Part shown: piece by piece, positions 6,690-12,944 of the stretch
How the letters are laid out: every line of letters begins with the position of its first letter
How positions within the stretch are numbered: the first letter of the stretch is position 1
Assembly (NCBI GenBank): GCA_964517795.1
Contig: CAZFDE010000074.1
Span: forward strand, 1 to 12,944
Direction of reading: 5' to 3'
Source of the DNA: CAZFDE01 sp964517795
GTDB taxonomy: Bacteria > Planctomycetota > Phycisphaerae > Sedimentisphaerales > Anaerobacaceae
DNA: 12,944 nucleotides
Made by a program: the position numbers and the translations under genes
Notes under the pieces: generated by a model
Databases searched by the model: none
Seen by the model: only the letters and a program-made list of their open reading frames with translations
What the model was told of the DNA's origin: nothing

Positions 6690-8111
6690 ATGGATCAATC
6701 GATCGATCACATTGTTTACGAGTATATGCAAGCCGAAAGGTTAATCGGGCCGCAGGAGAGACTTGTCCTGGCAGTTTCCGGCGGCGCCGATTCAATGGCC
6801 CTGCTTTATCTGTTTGCCGGATTTCGAAAACAGCATCGACTGGAGAATCCCATGTTCTGTGCGCATATCGATCATCATCTGCGCGGTCAAGACAGCGACA
6901 GGGACCGACAATTTGTGGTCGCGCAGGCACATTTATTGGATTTCGAAGTTATCACACGCGATGTATATGTTCGCGATCATGCGAAAAATCACAAGCTGTC
7001 GATTGAAACGGCCGCACGGCAGCTTCGACTTGAGGCCCTGTCTCAAATCGCCACGGAAAATCAATGCAGTAAAATCATCACCGCCCATCACATGGACGAT
7101 AATGTCGAAACGATCGTCCAGCGACTGGTTCGCGGAACCGGTTTTCGGGGGCTGTGCGGCATCCGGCCGATGCACCGATTCGATCATGGGATTTGTTATG
7201 TCCGTCCATTGCTGTGCCTGAGACGGGAGCAAATTGAAGCATACTTAAATCAGCAAGAAATTGATTTTCGTGAAGACATCACTAACCGGGACCTGCGGTT
7301 TCGAAGGAATTTTATCCGCCATCGACTAATCCCGCAATACCGTTGTCAATGCGATGAGGATCCGGTCATTCTAATGAATGAACTGGCCCAAGCCATGCGC
7401 GGCTTTTCCGGACGGATTATCGCTGAAGCCCGAAACCATTTTAAGCATCTTGCCACTGTTGAAAAAAAGGCAGTGCATCTCAGAACCGAACCGTTCAACC
7501 GGCTGCACCCAGAACTGAAGATCGAATTATTGCGAATGGCGCTGCGTCAACTCGGCGTCGGATTGAGAGATTACACGCAGCGGCATTTCGAAAAAATGAT
7601 CAAAGCGGCCGGCCCGCAGTCGCCAAAACGGCGCATTCAACTGCCACAGGGTGTACGGGCAAAACAAACGGACAAACAGTTGATCCTGAGCTGTCAAACT
7701 GAGCAAGCTGAAAAAAAATCCGACCGGACCAAAACGCTGCAGGTTCCGGGTGAAACAGTATTTGGCAATCTTGTTATTCAAGCAGAATTGATAGACCTCG
7801 AACAATCCGCCGGCTCAGTGAAAAACGCAAATTCTGATGATGAATGTTTCGATGCCGATCAAATTCAACTACCACTGAACGTTCGGTATCGTCGCCCGGG
7901 CGATGCTTTTCGTCCGCTTGGCGTCGATGGAAGCCGCAAGATCGGCAAATTTTTATCCGACTTGAAAATTCCGATGAGTCAGCGGAACAAGGCGTTGATC
8001 ATCAGTGATGCAGAAAAGATCATTTGGGTGTGTCCCTATCGTATCAGCGAGCAGGCCAAAGTGACCGGCCATACGAAACGGCTTTTGCGGTTGACGCTGC
8101 GCGAGCGGTGA
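6690..8111 (+). CDS. tilS: tRNA(Ile)-lysidine synthetase
   Basis: TilS converts the wobble cytidine (C34) of the CAU-anticodon tRNA-Ile to lysidine using ATP and lysine, so that the tRNA reads AUA; it is essential in nearly all bacteria. The 473-residue length fits the long form. The N-terminal PP-loop ATPase carries SGGADS at residues 30-35, followed by AHIDHHLRG and AHHMDDNVET (132-141) with RLVRGTGFRGL, all TilS signatures. A middle helical domain follows, then the TilS C-terminal domain (about 399-473, RYRRPGDAFRPLG onward). The ATG at 6690 keeps the expected helix before the PP loop, and an in-frame stop at 6657-6659 rules out a longer form. There is no Shine-Dalgarno: the bases where one should be are the terminator T run. 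Neighbours do not include hpt or ftsH, its frequent partners elsewhere. Confidence 0.96.
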   Translation: MDQSIDHIVYEYMQAERLIGPQERLVLAVSGGADSMALLYLFAGFRKQHRLENPMFCAHIDHHLRGQDSDRDRQFVVAQAHLLDFEVITRDVYVRDHAKNHKLSIETAARQLRLEALSQIATENQCSKIITAHHMDDNVETIVQRLVRGTGFRGLCGIRPMHRFDHGICYVRPLLCLRREQIEAYLNQQEIDFREDITNRDLRFRRNFIRHRLIPQYRCQCDEDPVILMNELAQAMRGFSGRIIAEARNHFKHLATVEKKAVHLRTEPFNRLHPELKIELLRMALRQLGVGLRDYTQRHFEKMIKAAGPQSPKRRIQLPQGVRAKQTDKQLILSCQTEQAEKKSDRTKTLQVPGETVFGNLVIQAELIDLEQSAGSVKNANSDDECFDADQIQLPLNVRYRRPGDAFRPLGVDGSRKIGKFLSDLKIPMSQRNKALIISDAEKIIWVCPYRISEQAKVTGHTKRLLRLTLRER

Positions 8112-8134
8112 ATGTGTGTCAATCGCATTCGCCG
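8106..8134. other. Stem-loop across the end of two convergent genes
   Basis: CGGTGAATG (8106-8114) pairs with CATTCGCCG (8126-8134): nine pairs including one G-T, with an 11-base loop. The left arm contains the tilS stop codon and the right arm ends 2 bases from the stop of the convergent glycosidase gene. There is no T run, so it is not a classical terminator; it may protect the 3' ends or slow polymerase. Confidence 0.4.
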
Positions 8135-8136
8135 AT

Positions 8137-10050
8137 CTATTTGACTTCGATGATCGCGCTGTCCGGGCTGATTCGCCCCCAGTAATCGACCGCACGAATT
8201 CGATAAAAGCCCTTAACGGTGTCGGCCACGTGCATGAACGCCCCGCTGATCAGATCGGGCGTATTGATGCGTTTATATAGGCCCTGTTTTTCACGACTGT
8301 AAAGCACTTCATAAGATCGGATCGTGTTATTCTCGAGCACATCCCAGATCAGCAAAATTTGTTCATTCTTATCAGACAGGCCTTTGTATTTTTCAAAACG
8401 CAGATTCTGTACTGAAGTTAGGGGAGTTTCGGGTTTATCGCTGAGAATCACCAGACTTACCGCCGGCAGCGGCATATTAAATTGTATTCGGATCATTCCG
8501 TTTTCAAGAATGATCTCTTTGGGTTCGTGCAGCATGGTCGGTTCCTGAATATCTCGCATTTGGGCAAAAAGCGCCTGCGCGGGGTCACTCGGGGCGTCGT
8601 TCTGTTCCCAACGTTTGAACGGATTCGCACGATAGTCGTCGATTCGGTAATGAACCAGCATCGCTTTGTCAAATGGGATATTACAAACCGTCAGTTCAAT
8701 CTCTGCCGTTGCCGATGACATGATCTGATCGCGGCTGTGATAGATCAAAACCGCCACCTGGTTGTGGTCGCCAATCGAAGCGATTGCCCCGATATCGCTG
8801 GAAATATCGCCGGGGCATTCGACCGCACAGCGTTTGGATCCCAGCAGACCCAGCAGTTCCATGCCGTTGAAGACGGGTTTTTTGATCAATTCGAATTGTT
8901 CACGGGCCGGATCTGGCTCGAAGCGGTATTTATCCGACCGATCACCGCTCTGGCCGGCATCGACATTTTTCAGTTCGCCGAATCGTGTCAGCAGTGACCG
9001 TTGTCCCCACGTACCGAGAAACGCATTGTCATTACTCAAAATCCCATAGTTGGCATCCATGTTATCGATCAGTTCGATCAAATGCTGATTGATGACCTTG
9101 CAGATAAAAGCCGGATAATAGGCCTTGGCCCGCCACGTATGGATCTGGCCCCAGCCGGTCTGCGGATCGCATTCGTTATTGGTAAAAGAAGTGTTTTTGA
9201 ACTGCGGAAATTTTTTACGGATAAATTCGATGTCTTCTTTTTCCCGCCTGAGCATCCCCATGGATCGCGGATTGAGGTCTTCGACGTGTCCTTTGACGCT
9301 TTTGACATGCTCGGAAATAAAATCAATCCGCGTGGGCGATTTACCGGTGAAAACGTTTTTACCGGTTGAACAATGCTCGAGCAGTTTGACCAACAGATCG
9401 GAAAGTTTGGTACGCCCCGTCGTTCCCGGTCCGCCGAAGATCAGCTTCTCATCGGCATCGGCCAGGCCGGCACTGCAGGCATCATAGTAATTCATAAAGG
9501 CCTTTTCACTTTGCCGCCAGAATCCGATGTTCGGCTCATTCCAGGTTTCGAATATCCACGACCGCACTTCGTTAAGGCCGTATTTGGCGATGTAATGGTT
9601 GGCCAGTTCGCACACCAGTCGCCGCCATGCTCGGACCTGCTCGGCGTTTTCATAATTATCAAAATAGCCCTGTGGATTGCCCATGAGTTCGAAAAACGGT
9701 TTGAGATTATTTTGGATCAGTACATCAATCGCCCGGTCCAGCAGCGAGAAATCGTATGTGGGATTGTCGGTGTCAAAGCCCTCACCGCGAAGCAGTTCGA
9801 GCAAATAATGGATCCGCACATACCGAATCGAGTGATTGGGCATCGCGCCGACGTAGGCCATCTGCTGCTGCATGTCGGCGCTGAGCAAAAGATTTGCCGG
9901 GCTGAAACCGGTGCTTTGCCAGATGCGCGGCAGCGGCCGAATATCCTTTGCAGCATCGACGTTAATGGTGACGGTCGGCGGGTGGGCATAGATGACCGCA
10001 TTAAAAACAACGATCAACAGGATTGCTGCGGTTGAAACAATTCGCTTCAT
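8137..10050 (-). CDS. Secreted GH39 alpha-L-iduronidase-like glycosidase
   Basis: A 637-residue exported GH39 enzyme. The signal peptide (1-22) ends IYA. The TIM-barrel holds the acid/base in IFETWNEPN (Glu172) and the nucleophile in TNNECDPQTGW (Glu293). Against human lysosomal alpha-L-iduronidase, which I align from memory, the match runs almost end to end: IWQSTGFSP, MAYVGAMP, IHYLLELL, FELMG, NYYDACS.GL, LSNDNAFL, KPVFNGMELLGLL. Residues corresponding to the human iduronate-binding set are present: His81, Asn171, Lys250, Gly299, Trp300, Asp341, Arg351. The C-terminus (about 545-637) is a fibronectin III-like domain ending in the matching RIRAVDYWGR. Predicted activity is release of terminal alpha-L-iduronate from a sulfated or uronic polysaccharide in the periplasm; substrate could be a glycosaminoglycan or ulvan. 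GGGAGA at 10060-10055 supports the start. It lies 12 bases after the DUF1571 gene. Family is sure; exact substrate is inferred. Confidence 0.92.
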   Translation of the reverse strand: MKRIVSTAAILLIVVFNAVIYAHPPTVTINVDAAKDIRPLPRIWQSTGFSPANLLLSADMQQQMAYVGAMPNHSIRYVRIHYLLELLRGEGFDTDNPTYDFSLLDRAIDVLIQNNLKPFFELMGNPQGYFDNYENAEQVRAWRRLVCELANHYIAKYGLNEVRSWIFETWNEPNIGFWRQSEKAFMNYYDACSAGLADADEKLIFGGPGTTGRTKLSDLLVKLLEHCSTGKNVFTGKSPTRIDFISEHVKSVKGHVEDLNPRSMGMLRREKEDIEFIRKKFPQFKNTSFTNNECDPQTGWGQIHTWRAKAYYPAFICKVINQHLIELIDNMDANYGILSNDNAFLGTWGQRSLLTRFGELKNVDAGQSGDRSDKYRFEPDPAREQFELIKKPVFNGMELLGLLGSKRCAVECPGDISSDIGAIASIGDHNQVAVLIYHSRDQIMSSATAEIELTVCNIPFDKAMLVHYRIDDYRANPFKRWEQNDAPSDPAQALFAQMRDIQEPTMLHEPKEIILENGMIRIQFNMPLPAVSLVILSDKPETPLTSVQNLRFEKYKGLSDKNEQILLIWDVLENNTIRSYEVLYSREKQGLYKRINTPDLISGAFMHVADTVKGFYRIRAVDYWGRISPDSAIIEVK

Positions 10051-10062
10051 GATGTCTCCCGG

Positions 10063-10845
10063 TTAAAATCCGTTTTTCTCAGGCAAAAAATCCTTATCCG
10101 TAAGACCGACATTGAACTTTAAGTTCTTGAATGCATATCGGCCGATCAGTTTACCTTTTTCGCCGTATGTTTCAACCAAAATCGGGACCACGTTTCTGGA
10201 ATCGATATAGACCACGCTGCGGGTGGCGATGGACGTGTCCATTTGGCCGGCGATGTCCAGTTTGACACATTTTCGGCCGTCGAATTCGGCCGGCTCGATC
10301 GCTCGCATTTCGATCAGCTCTTTGGCGCTGCCCTGCCGATAGAACATCAGCATTTTTTTCATCATTCGCTTGAAACCGAAATCACTGATCGGATAAAGAT
10401 TCCATTTCAGCGCCCGTTCGCTGGCGGGATCGCTTTTGACCGAGCTGATCCAAAACAATACCCCGGTCGGGTGCGCGATGACCTTGGGATTGTTGGTATC
10501 TTCGACGTAAAGGATACGGTCGGCGTCGATCGCGTTTTTTTCCCATCGCATGACGATCGAGAAGGGATTTTCCTTGAATTTGAAATCGATGACCTGTTCG
10601 TCCAGCAGCTTGCCGCGGATCCGTTCCTGTTTATACAGCGTGCCGGTATAGTCATGAATATGCTGGTCATAATACGCAATGGCCTTGTTCAGCAGTTGGG
10701 GCATGTCGGTTCGGGCCAGTTCGATGATCTTTACGGTCATATCGTTGCCGTCGGGGAAATTGCTGTCGGGCGGCGTTGCGGCCTCGAGATGAAGCCCAAA
10801 AACAAGGCTGATCGACCAAATAAATGTTATGCTCACGGATTTCAT
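10063..10845 (-). CDS. Secreted DUF1571 family protein
   Basis: A 260-residue exported protein of the DUF1571 family, which is common in planctomycetes and of unknown function; its fold appears related to LolA-like lipid/lipoprotein-handling proteins (inference). A signal peptide spans about residues 1-22. The family-typical run YTGTLYKQERIRGKL is at 66-80, followed by a strand-rich region with FKENPFSIVMRWEK, LYVEDTN and later strands (RKCVKLDI, RSVVYIDSRNVVPILVE, YAFKNLKFNVGL) as in a half-barrel. GAGGTG at 10856-10851 with a 5-base spacer supports the start. It is the first gene of a two-gene operon with the iduronidase-like enzyme, which may make it a partner in substrate or product handling, though the family also occurs in many other contexts. 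Confidence 0.82.
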   Translation of the reverse strand: MKSVSITFIWSISLVFGLHLEAATPPDSNFPDGNDMTVKIIELARTDMPQLLNKAIAYYDQHIHDYTGTLYKQERIRGKLLDEQVIDFKFKENPFSIVMRWEKNAIDADRILYVEDTNNPKVIAHPTGVLFWISSVKSDPASERALKWNLYPISDFGFKRMMKKMLMFYRQGSAKELIEMRAIEPAEFDGRKCVKLDIAGQMDTSIATRSVVYIDSRNVVPILVETYGEKGKLIGRYAFKNLKFNVGLTDKDFLPEKNGF

Positions 10846-10863
10846 GGTATCACCTCACACTCT

Positions 10864-10891
10864 ATTATACGAATTCGGCGGCGAAAACCAA
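10864..10891 (-). promoter_or_regulatory. Possible promoter of the DUF1571-iduronidase operon
   Basis: Minus-strand TATAAT at 10869-10864 with a weak -35 TTGGTT at 10891-10886 (16-base spacer). The transcript would begin only about 12 bases before the ATG at 10845, just including the GAGGTG ribosome site. It lies in the 113-base spacer shared with the divergent sigma-factor gene. Confidence 0.4.
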
Positions 10892-10958
10892 AATTTTTGT
10901 CGCATTTTCGGTGCTTTTGCGGTCTTATGGGGTAGAAAGGGCAAAAAAGGCAGCTATC

Positions 10959-11489
10959 TTGGAATCGGATGCACAATTGGTTCGAACCGTCCTGCAGGGC
11001 GAAACAAAGGCATTTGCCGCATTGGTGGCGCGTTATGAGCGTCCGGTCAAGGCGGCTGTGCTGCAGATCGTGCCCGATATCCATCTGGCCGGCGATATCG
11101 CCCAGGATGCCTTCGTCAAGGCCTGGCAGAATCTCGGCAATCTGCAAAAACCGCAGCGGTTCGGGCCGTGGCTGATGACGATTGCTAAACACTGTGCGGT
11201 TGATGCGCATCGCAAGCGGGACATTGCGGCCGCACCCGTTGATGAGAATACGCCGGACAAAACCCGGTGCAATGGGCAGCTTGACGAGGATAAACAGCAA
11301 CTGCTGGCGGCCCTTTCGAAATTGCCGGTCAGTGAAAAACAGGTCGTGATGCTTCGGTATTTTCGTGAACTTACCGTTGCTGAAGTGGCGCAGGCCTGCG
11401 GCCGCAGCGTCGGAACCGTTACCAAACAGCTTTCCCGGGCGCATCAACGCCTGCGGAAGATTCTGAAGGAGTCCGATTATGACTTCTGA
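10959..11489 (+). CDS. ECF-type RNA polymerase sigma factor
   Basis: A 176-residue group 4 (ECF) sigma factor. Region 2 (about residues 18-85) contains the core-binding stretch DIAQDAFVKAWQNL and the following RFGPWLMTIAKHCAVDAHRKR. Region 4 (about 112-168) contains LPVSEKQVVMLRYF and the -35-recognition helix-turn-helix LTVAEVAQACGRSVGTVTKQ. The start is chosen as TTG at 10959, with AAAAGG ending at 10950 and an 8-base spacer. No in-frame ATG exists nearby, and the ATG at 10824 would put 45 extra residues, unlike any sigma region, across the divergent gene's start. Its end overlaps the next gene by 11 bases, the usual arrangement of sigma and anti-sigma. It is transcribed away from the DUF1571-iduronidase operon, which it may control. 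Family is sure, start fairly sure, regulon unknown. Confidence 0.9.
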   Translation: MESDAQLVRTVLQGETKAFAALVARYERPVKAAVLQIVPDIHLAGDIAQDAFVKAWQNLGNLQKPQRFGPWLMTIAKHCAVDAHRKRDIAAAPVDENTPDKTRCNGQLDEDKQQLLAALSKLPVSEKQVVMLRYFRELTVAEVAQACGRSVGTVTKQLSRAHQRLRKILKESDYDF

Positions 11490-12774
11490 ACATAAAATCG
11501 AAACGAAACTTGAACAACTCGGCCGAACGCTGGATACCGACGACACTTTTGTCGCCAAGGTTATGGGTTGCATCGAACAGACCGCCCAAATCCCGGCAAG
11601 GCCAAAACACAATATCTGGAGAATAATCATGAACAGCAGAATAACCAAATTCGCCGCCGCCGCGGCAGTAACGCTAATCAGCATTTTATCGTTGACCTTT
11701 TTAACCCAAACAGCCGCACCGGTCTATGCCCTGGAACAAACCATTCAGGCCAGCCACAGTATTCGCTACCTGCATACCAAAAATTTCTTCTCATCACATG
11801 AAAAACCCATTGAGGCGTGGATTGAGTACGATGTGGCAGGGACCGGTAAAAACTTTCGCATTCAAATGCCTGCCTGGACCGATCCGTGGGGGCATGATGG
11901 AGAAAAAATCATGGTATGGAAGGACCACAAAGCACATATGTGGTTGAAAAAGAAAAACATGTATGCCGTGATACAGGATAATGAAATTGCGGATATGGTC
12001 TTTAACTCGATCGAGCAGTTTGATCCTAAAACGACTCTCGTCAGTTTACAACAATTGGAATCTGAAGAAAAAGTAACGTTAAATATCGATGTCCCTGAGA
12101 ATAAAGCCGATCCGATTGTTGTTTCTGCAAGTCATTTTAAGACAGCTGTCGAGGAGATACCCCAAAGCGACTCAAAACGCGGTATGACCCAGTTGTTCAA
12201 TATGTGGAAAGGTTCTGAGAATGAGATTTCCAAGCTTGTATTGTATATCGATCAGGCGACTAAACTGATAACATCGATCGAGTTTTATGAGCAAAGACAG
12301 GATCAGGATCATTTGGTTTGCATGTTTGAATATTACGATTACAATCAACCGATTGCCGCTGAGATGTTTTCGCTCGAAGATGAAATCCCCGATGATGTCA
12401 TGCGAATCGACCAGACTGCCCGGGATATTGGCTTGGCTCAGGGAGACCTGAGTGACAATGAAATAGCGGTTGAGCTGATTCGCCAATTTCTTCAGGCATT
12501 GATCGAACAGGATTATGCCAAAGCCGGTAAACTCTGGGGGGGTGTGCCTGCCGAGCGGATGGAAAAGACATACGGCCGGATCAAATTCATTCGAATCATT
12601 ACCATCGGCGAACCCCAGCCTCGCCCCGAAATGAACGCCTTGTTCGTCCCCTGTACGATAGAAATAGAAGAAAACGGTACAGTCACCCAATGGCAGCCGA
12701 AACATGCTTATGTCCGGAAAGTCCACGGCCAACCGCAAAGATGGGAAATCATCGGCGGATTCCGAGGGATATAA
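11479..12774 (+). CDS. Putative anti-sigma / envelope protein coupled to the ECF sigma factor
   Basis: A 431-residue protein. Residues 1-50 are charged and helical (LEQLGRTLDTDDTFVAKVMG), the right size for a cytoplasmic sigma-binding segment. About 55-83 is one hydrophobic segment ending PVYA, then a large extracytoplasmic part. Its first portion (about 85-320) is strand-rich and LolA-like in feel (ALEQTIQASHSIRYLHTKNF onward); its last 105 residues form a separate domain (LIEQDYAKAGKLWGGVPAER onward) of SnoaL/NTF2-like flavour that I recall from Phycisphaerae proteins. GAAGGAG at 11465-11471 with a 7-base spacer supports the ATG at 11479, which overlaps the sigma gene by 11 bases. A second in-frame ATG at 11629 with its own GGAG and signal-peptide-like sequence could give a shorter exported form. 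Anti-sigma function is inferred from position and topology; no zinc-binding ZAS motif is visible. Confidence 0.82.
   Translation: MTSEHKIETKLEQLGRTLDTDDTFVAKVMGCIEQTAQIPARPKHNIWRIIMNSRITKFAAAAAVTLISILSLTFLTQTAAPVYALEQTIQASHSIRYLHTKNFFSSHEKPIEAWIEYDVAGTGKNFRIQMPAWTDPWGHDGEKIMVWKDHKAHMWLKKKNMYAVIQDNEIADMVFNSIEQFDPKTTLVSLQQLESEEKVTLNIDVPENKADPIVVSASHFKTAVEEIPQSDSKRGMTQLFNMWKGSENEISKLVLYIDQATKLITSIEFYEQRQDQDHLVCMFEYYDYNQPIAAEMFSLEDEIPDDVMRIDQTARDIGLAQGDLSDNEIAVELIRQFLQALIEQDYAKAGKLWGGVPAERMEKTYGRIKFIRIITIGEPQPRPEMNALFVPCTIEIEENGTVTQWQPKHAYVRKVHGQPQRWEIIGGFRGI
11618..11631 (+). promoter_or_regulatory. Internal ribosome site and start codon within the anti-sigma gene
   Basis: GGAG at 11618-11621, a 7-base spacer, and ATG at 11629-11631 in frame with the larger gene (codon 51). 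Translation from here would begin with a basic residue pair, then a hydrophobic stretch ending in a VYA cleavage-like site: a complete signal peptide. Confidence 0.45.
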
Positions 12775-12811
12775 GTTCAAGACTTATAAGTTTTTCAAAC
12801 AAATATGTCAT

Positions 12812-12838
12812 AAAGGCCGGGGTTGCCCGGCTTTTTTT
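12812..12838 (+). terminator. Rho-independent terminator of the sigma/anti-sigma operon
   Basis: A 10-pair stem (12812-12821 with 12826-12835, G-C-rich core GCCGGG/CCCGGC, one G-T) with a 4-base loop and a 7-T run at 12832-12838. It lies 38 bases after the stop of the last gene. Confidence 0.88.
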
Positions 12839-12882
12839 GTTAAAATGGGGGATTTCGGGGAACAAATTTCGGGCAAATGGTC

Positions 12883-12912
12883 TATATATATAGGGCTTGC
12901 TGAATAAGCCCT
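12883..12912. repeat. TA run and palindrome near the window end
   Basis: TATATATATA (12883-12892) runs into a perfect 7-base inverted repeat, AGGGCTT (12892-12898) and AAGCCCT (12906-12912), around GCTGAAT. The look is that of an insertion-sequence or MITE end inserted at a TA site, but it could also be a hairpin terminator (a T run follows 10 bases later). No coding sequence is visible from 12839 to the end. Confidence 0.35.
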
Positions 12913-12944
12913 GCTTTCCCTTTTTTCCGGTCGCCGGCCAGCTC

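Noticed and set aside
9373..10035. 220-codon plus-strand open frame opposite the glycosidase
   Set aside because: It is antisense to conserved GH39 sequence including the WNEPN catalytic motif; no independent support.
10842..11684. 280-codon minus-strand open frame opposite the sigma factor
   Set aside because: It runs through the sigma gene, the divergent promoter region and the sigma/anti-sigma overlap; the plus-strand genes have clear motifs and ribosome sites.
12172..12780. 202-codon minus-strand open frame at the end of the anti-sigma gene
   Set aside because: Antisense to a well-supported gene with terminator; no ribosome site seen and no recognisable protein features.
12690..12907. 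Small plus-strand open frames running past the anti-sigma stop
   Set aside because: They cross a strong terminator, lack ribosome sites and overlap the anti-sigma gene in other frames.

Overview
The window looks like a piece of a draft or metagenome-assembled genome: it contains a run of exactly 100 Ns at 5109-5208. The likely source is a planctomycete, probably class Phycisphaerae. That placement is inference. It rests on a DUF1571-family secreted protein, an ECF sigma factor translationally coupled to a membrane protein of a type I associate with Phycisphaerae, and ordinary Gram-negative features such as lipoprotein signals and clear Shine-Dalgarno sites. I see no rRNA, tRNA, CRISPR array or complete mobile element.

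Layout. 1-1855: a two-gene plus-strand operon, a UPF0316/DUF2179 membrane protein and a CorA-type divalent-cation transporter. 1884-3608 (minus, convergent with corA): a cation:proton antiporter fused to a fructose/nitrogen-type PTS EIIA domain. 3756-4977 (plus, divergent from the antiporter): an unrecognised membrane-anchored protein with two possible Sm-like beta segments, then an acyl-CoA thioesterase, closed by a bidirectional terminator. 5036-5429 (minus): a small cysteine-rich lipoprotein interrupted by the N run. The same 21 bases flank both sides of the gap, and merging on them restores an uninterrupted 90-residue frame. 5835-6626 (plus): a lipoprotein with TPR-like helices and a strong terminator. 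6690-8111 (plus): tilS, tRNA-Ile lysidine synthetase, whose start lies directly behind that terminator with no Shine-Dalgarno.

8137-10845 (minus): a two-gene operon of a secreted DUF1571 protein followed by a secreted GH39 glycosidase that resembles human lysosomal alpha-L-iduronidase over almost its full length, including catalytic and iduronate-binding residues. 10959-12774 (plus, divergent from that operon): an ECF sigma factor with a TTG start and an overlapping gene for a putative anti-sigma/envelope protein, closed by a strong terminator. The last 100 bases hold a TA run and a palindrome that may be a mobile-element end.

Functional reading. The most distinctive block is 8137-12774. A secreted iduronidase-like enzyme and its DUF1571 partner lie back to back with an ECF sigma/anti-sigma pair, which could sense an envelope or polysaccharide signal and control them; this link is inference from gene order. 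Two ion-transport units (CorA with UPF0316; EIIA-fused antiporter) occupy the left end. Three plus-strand transcription units share a very similar promoter: TTG-starting -35, 16-base spacer, GATAAT -10.
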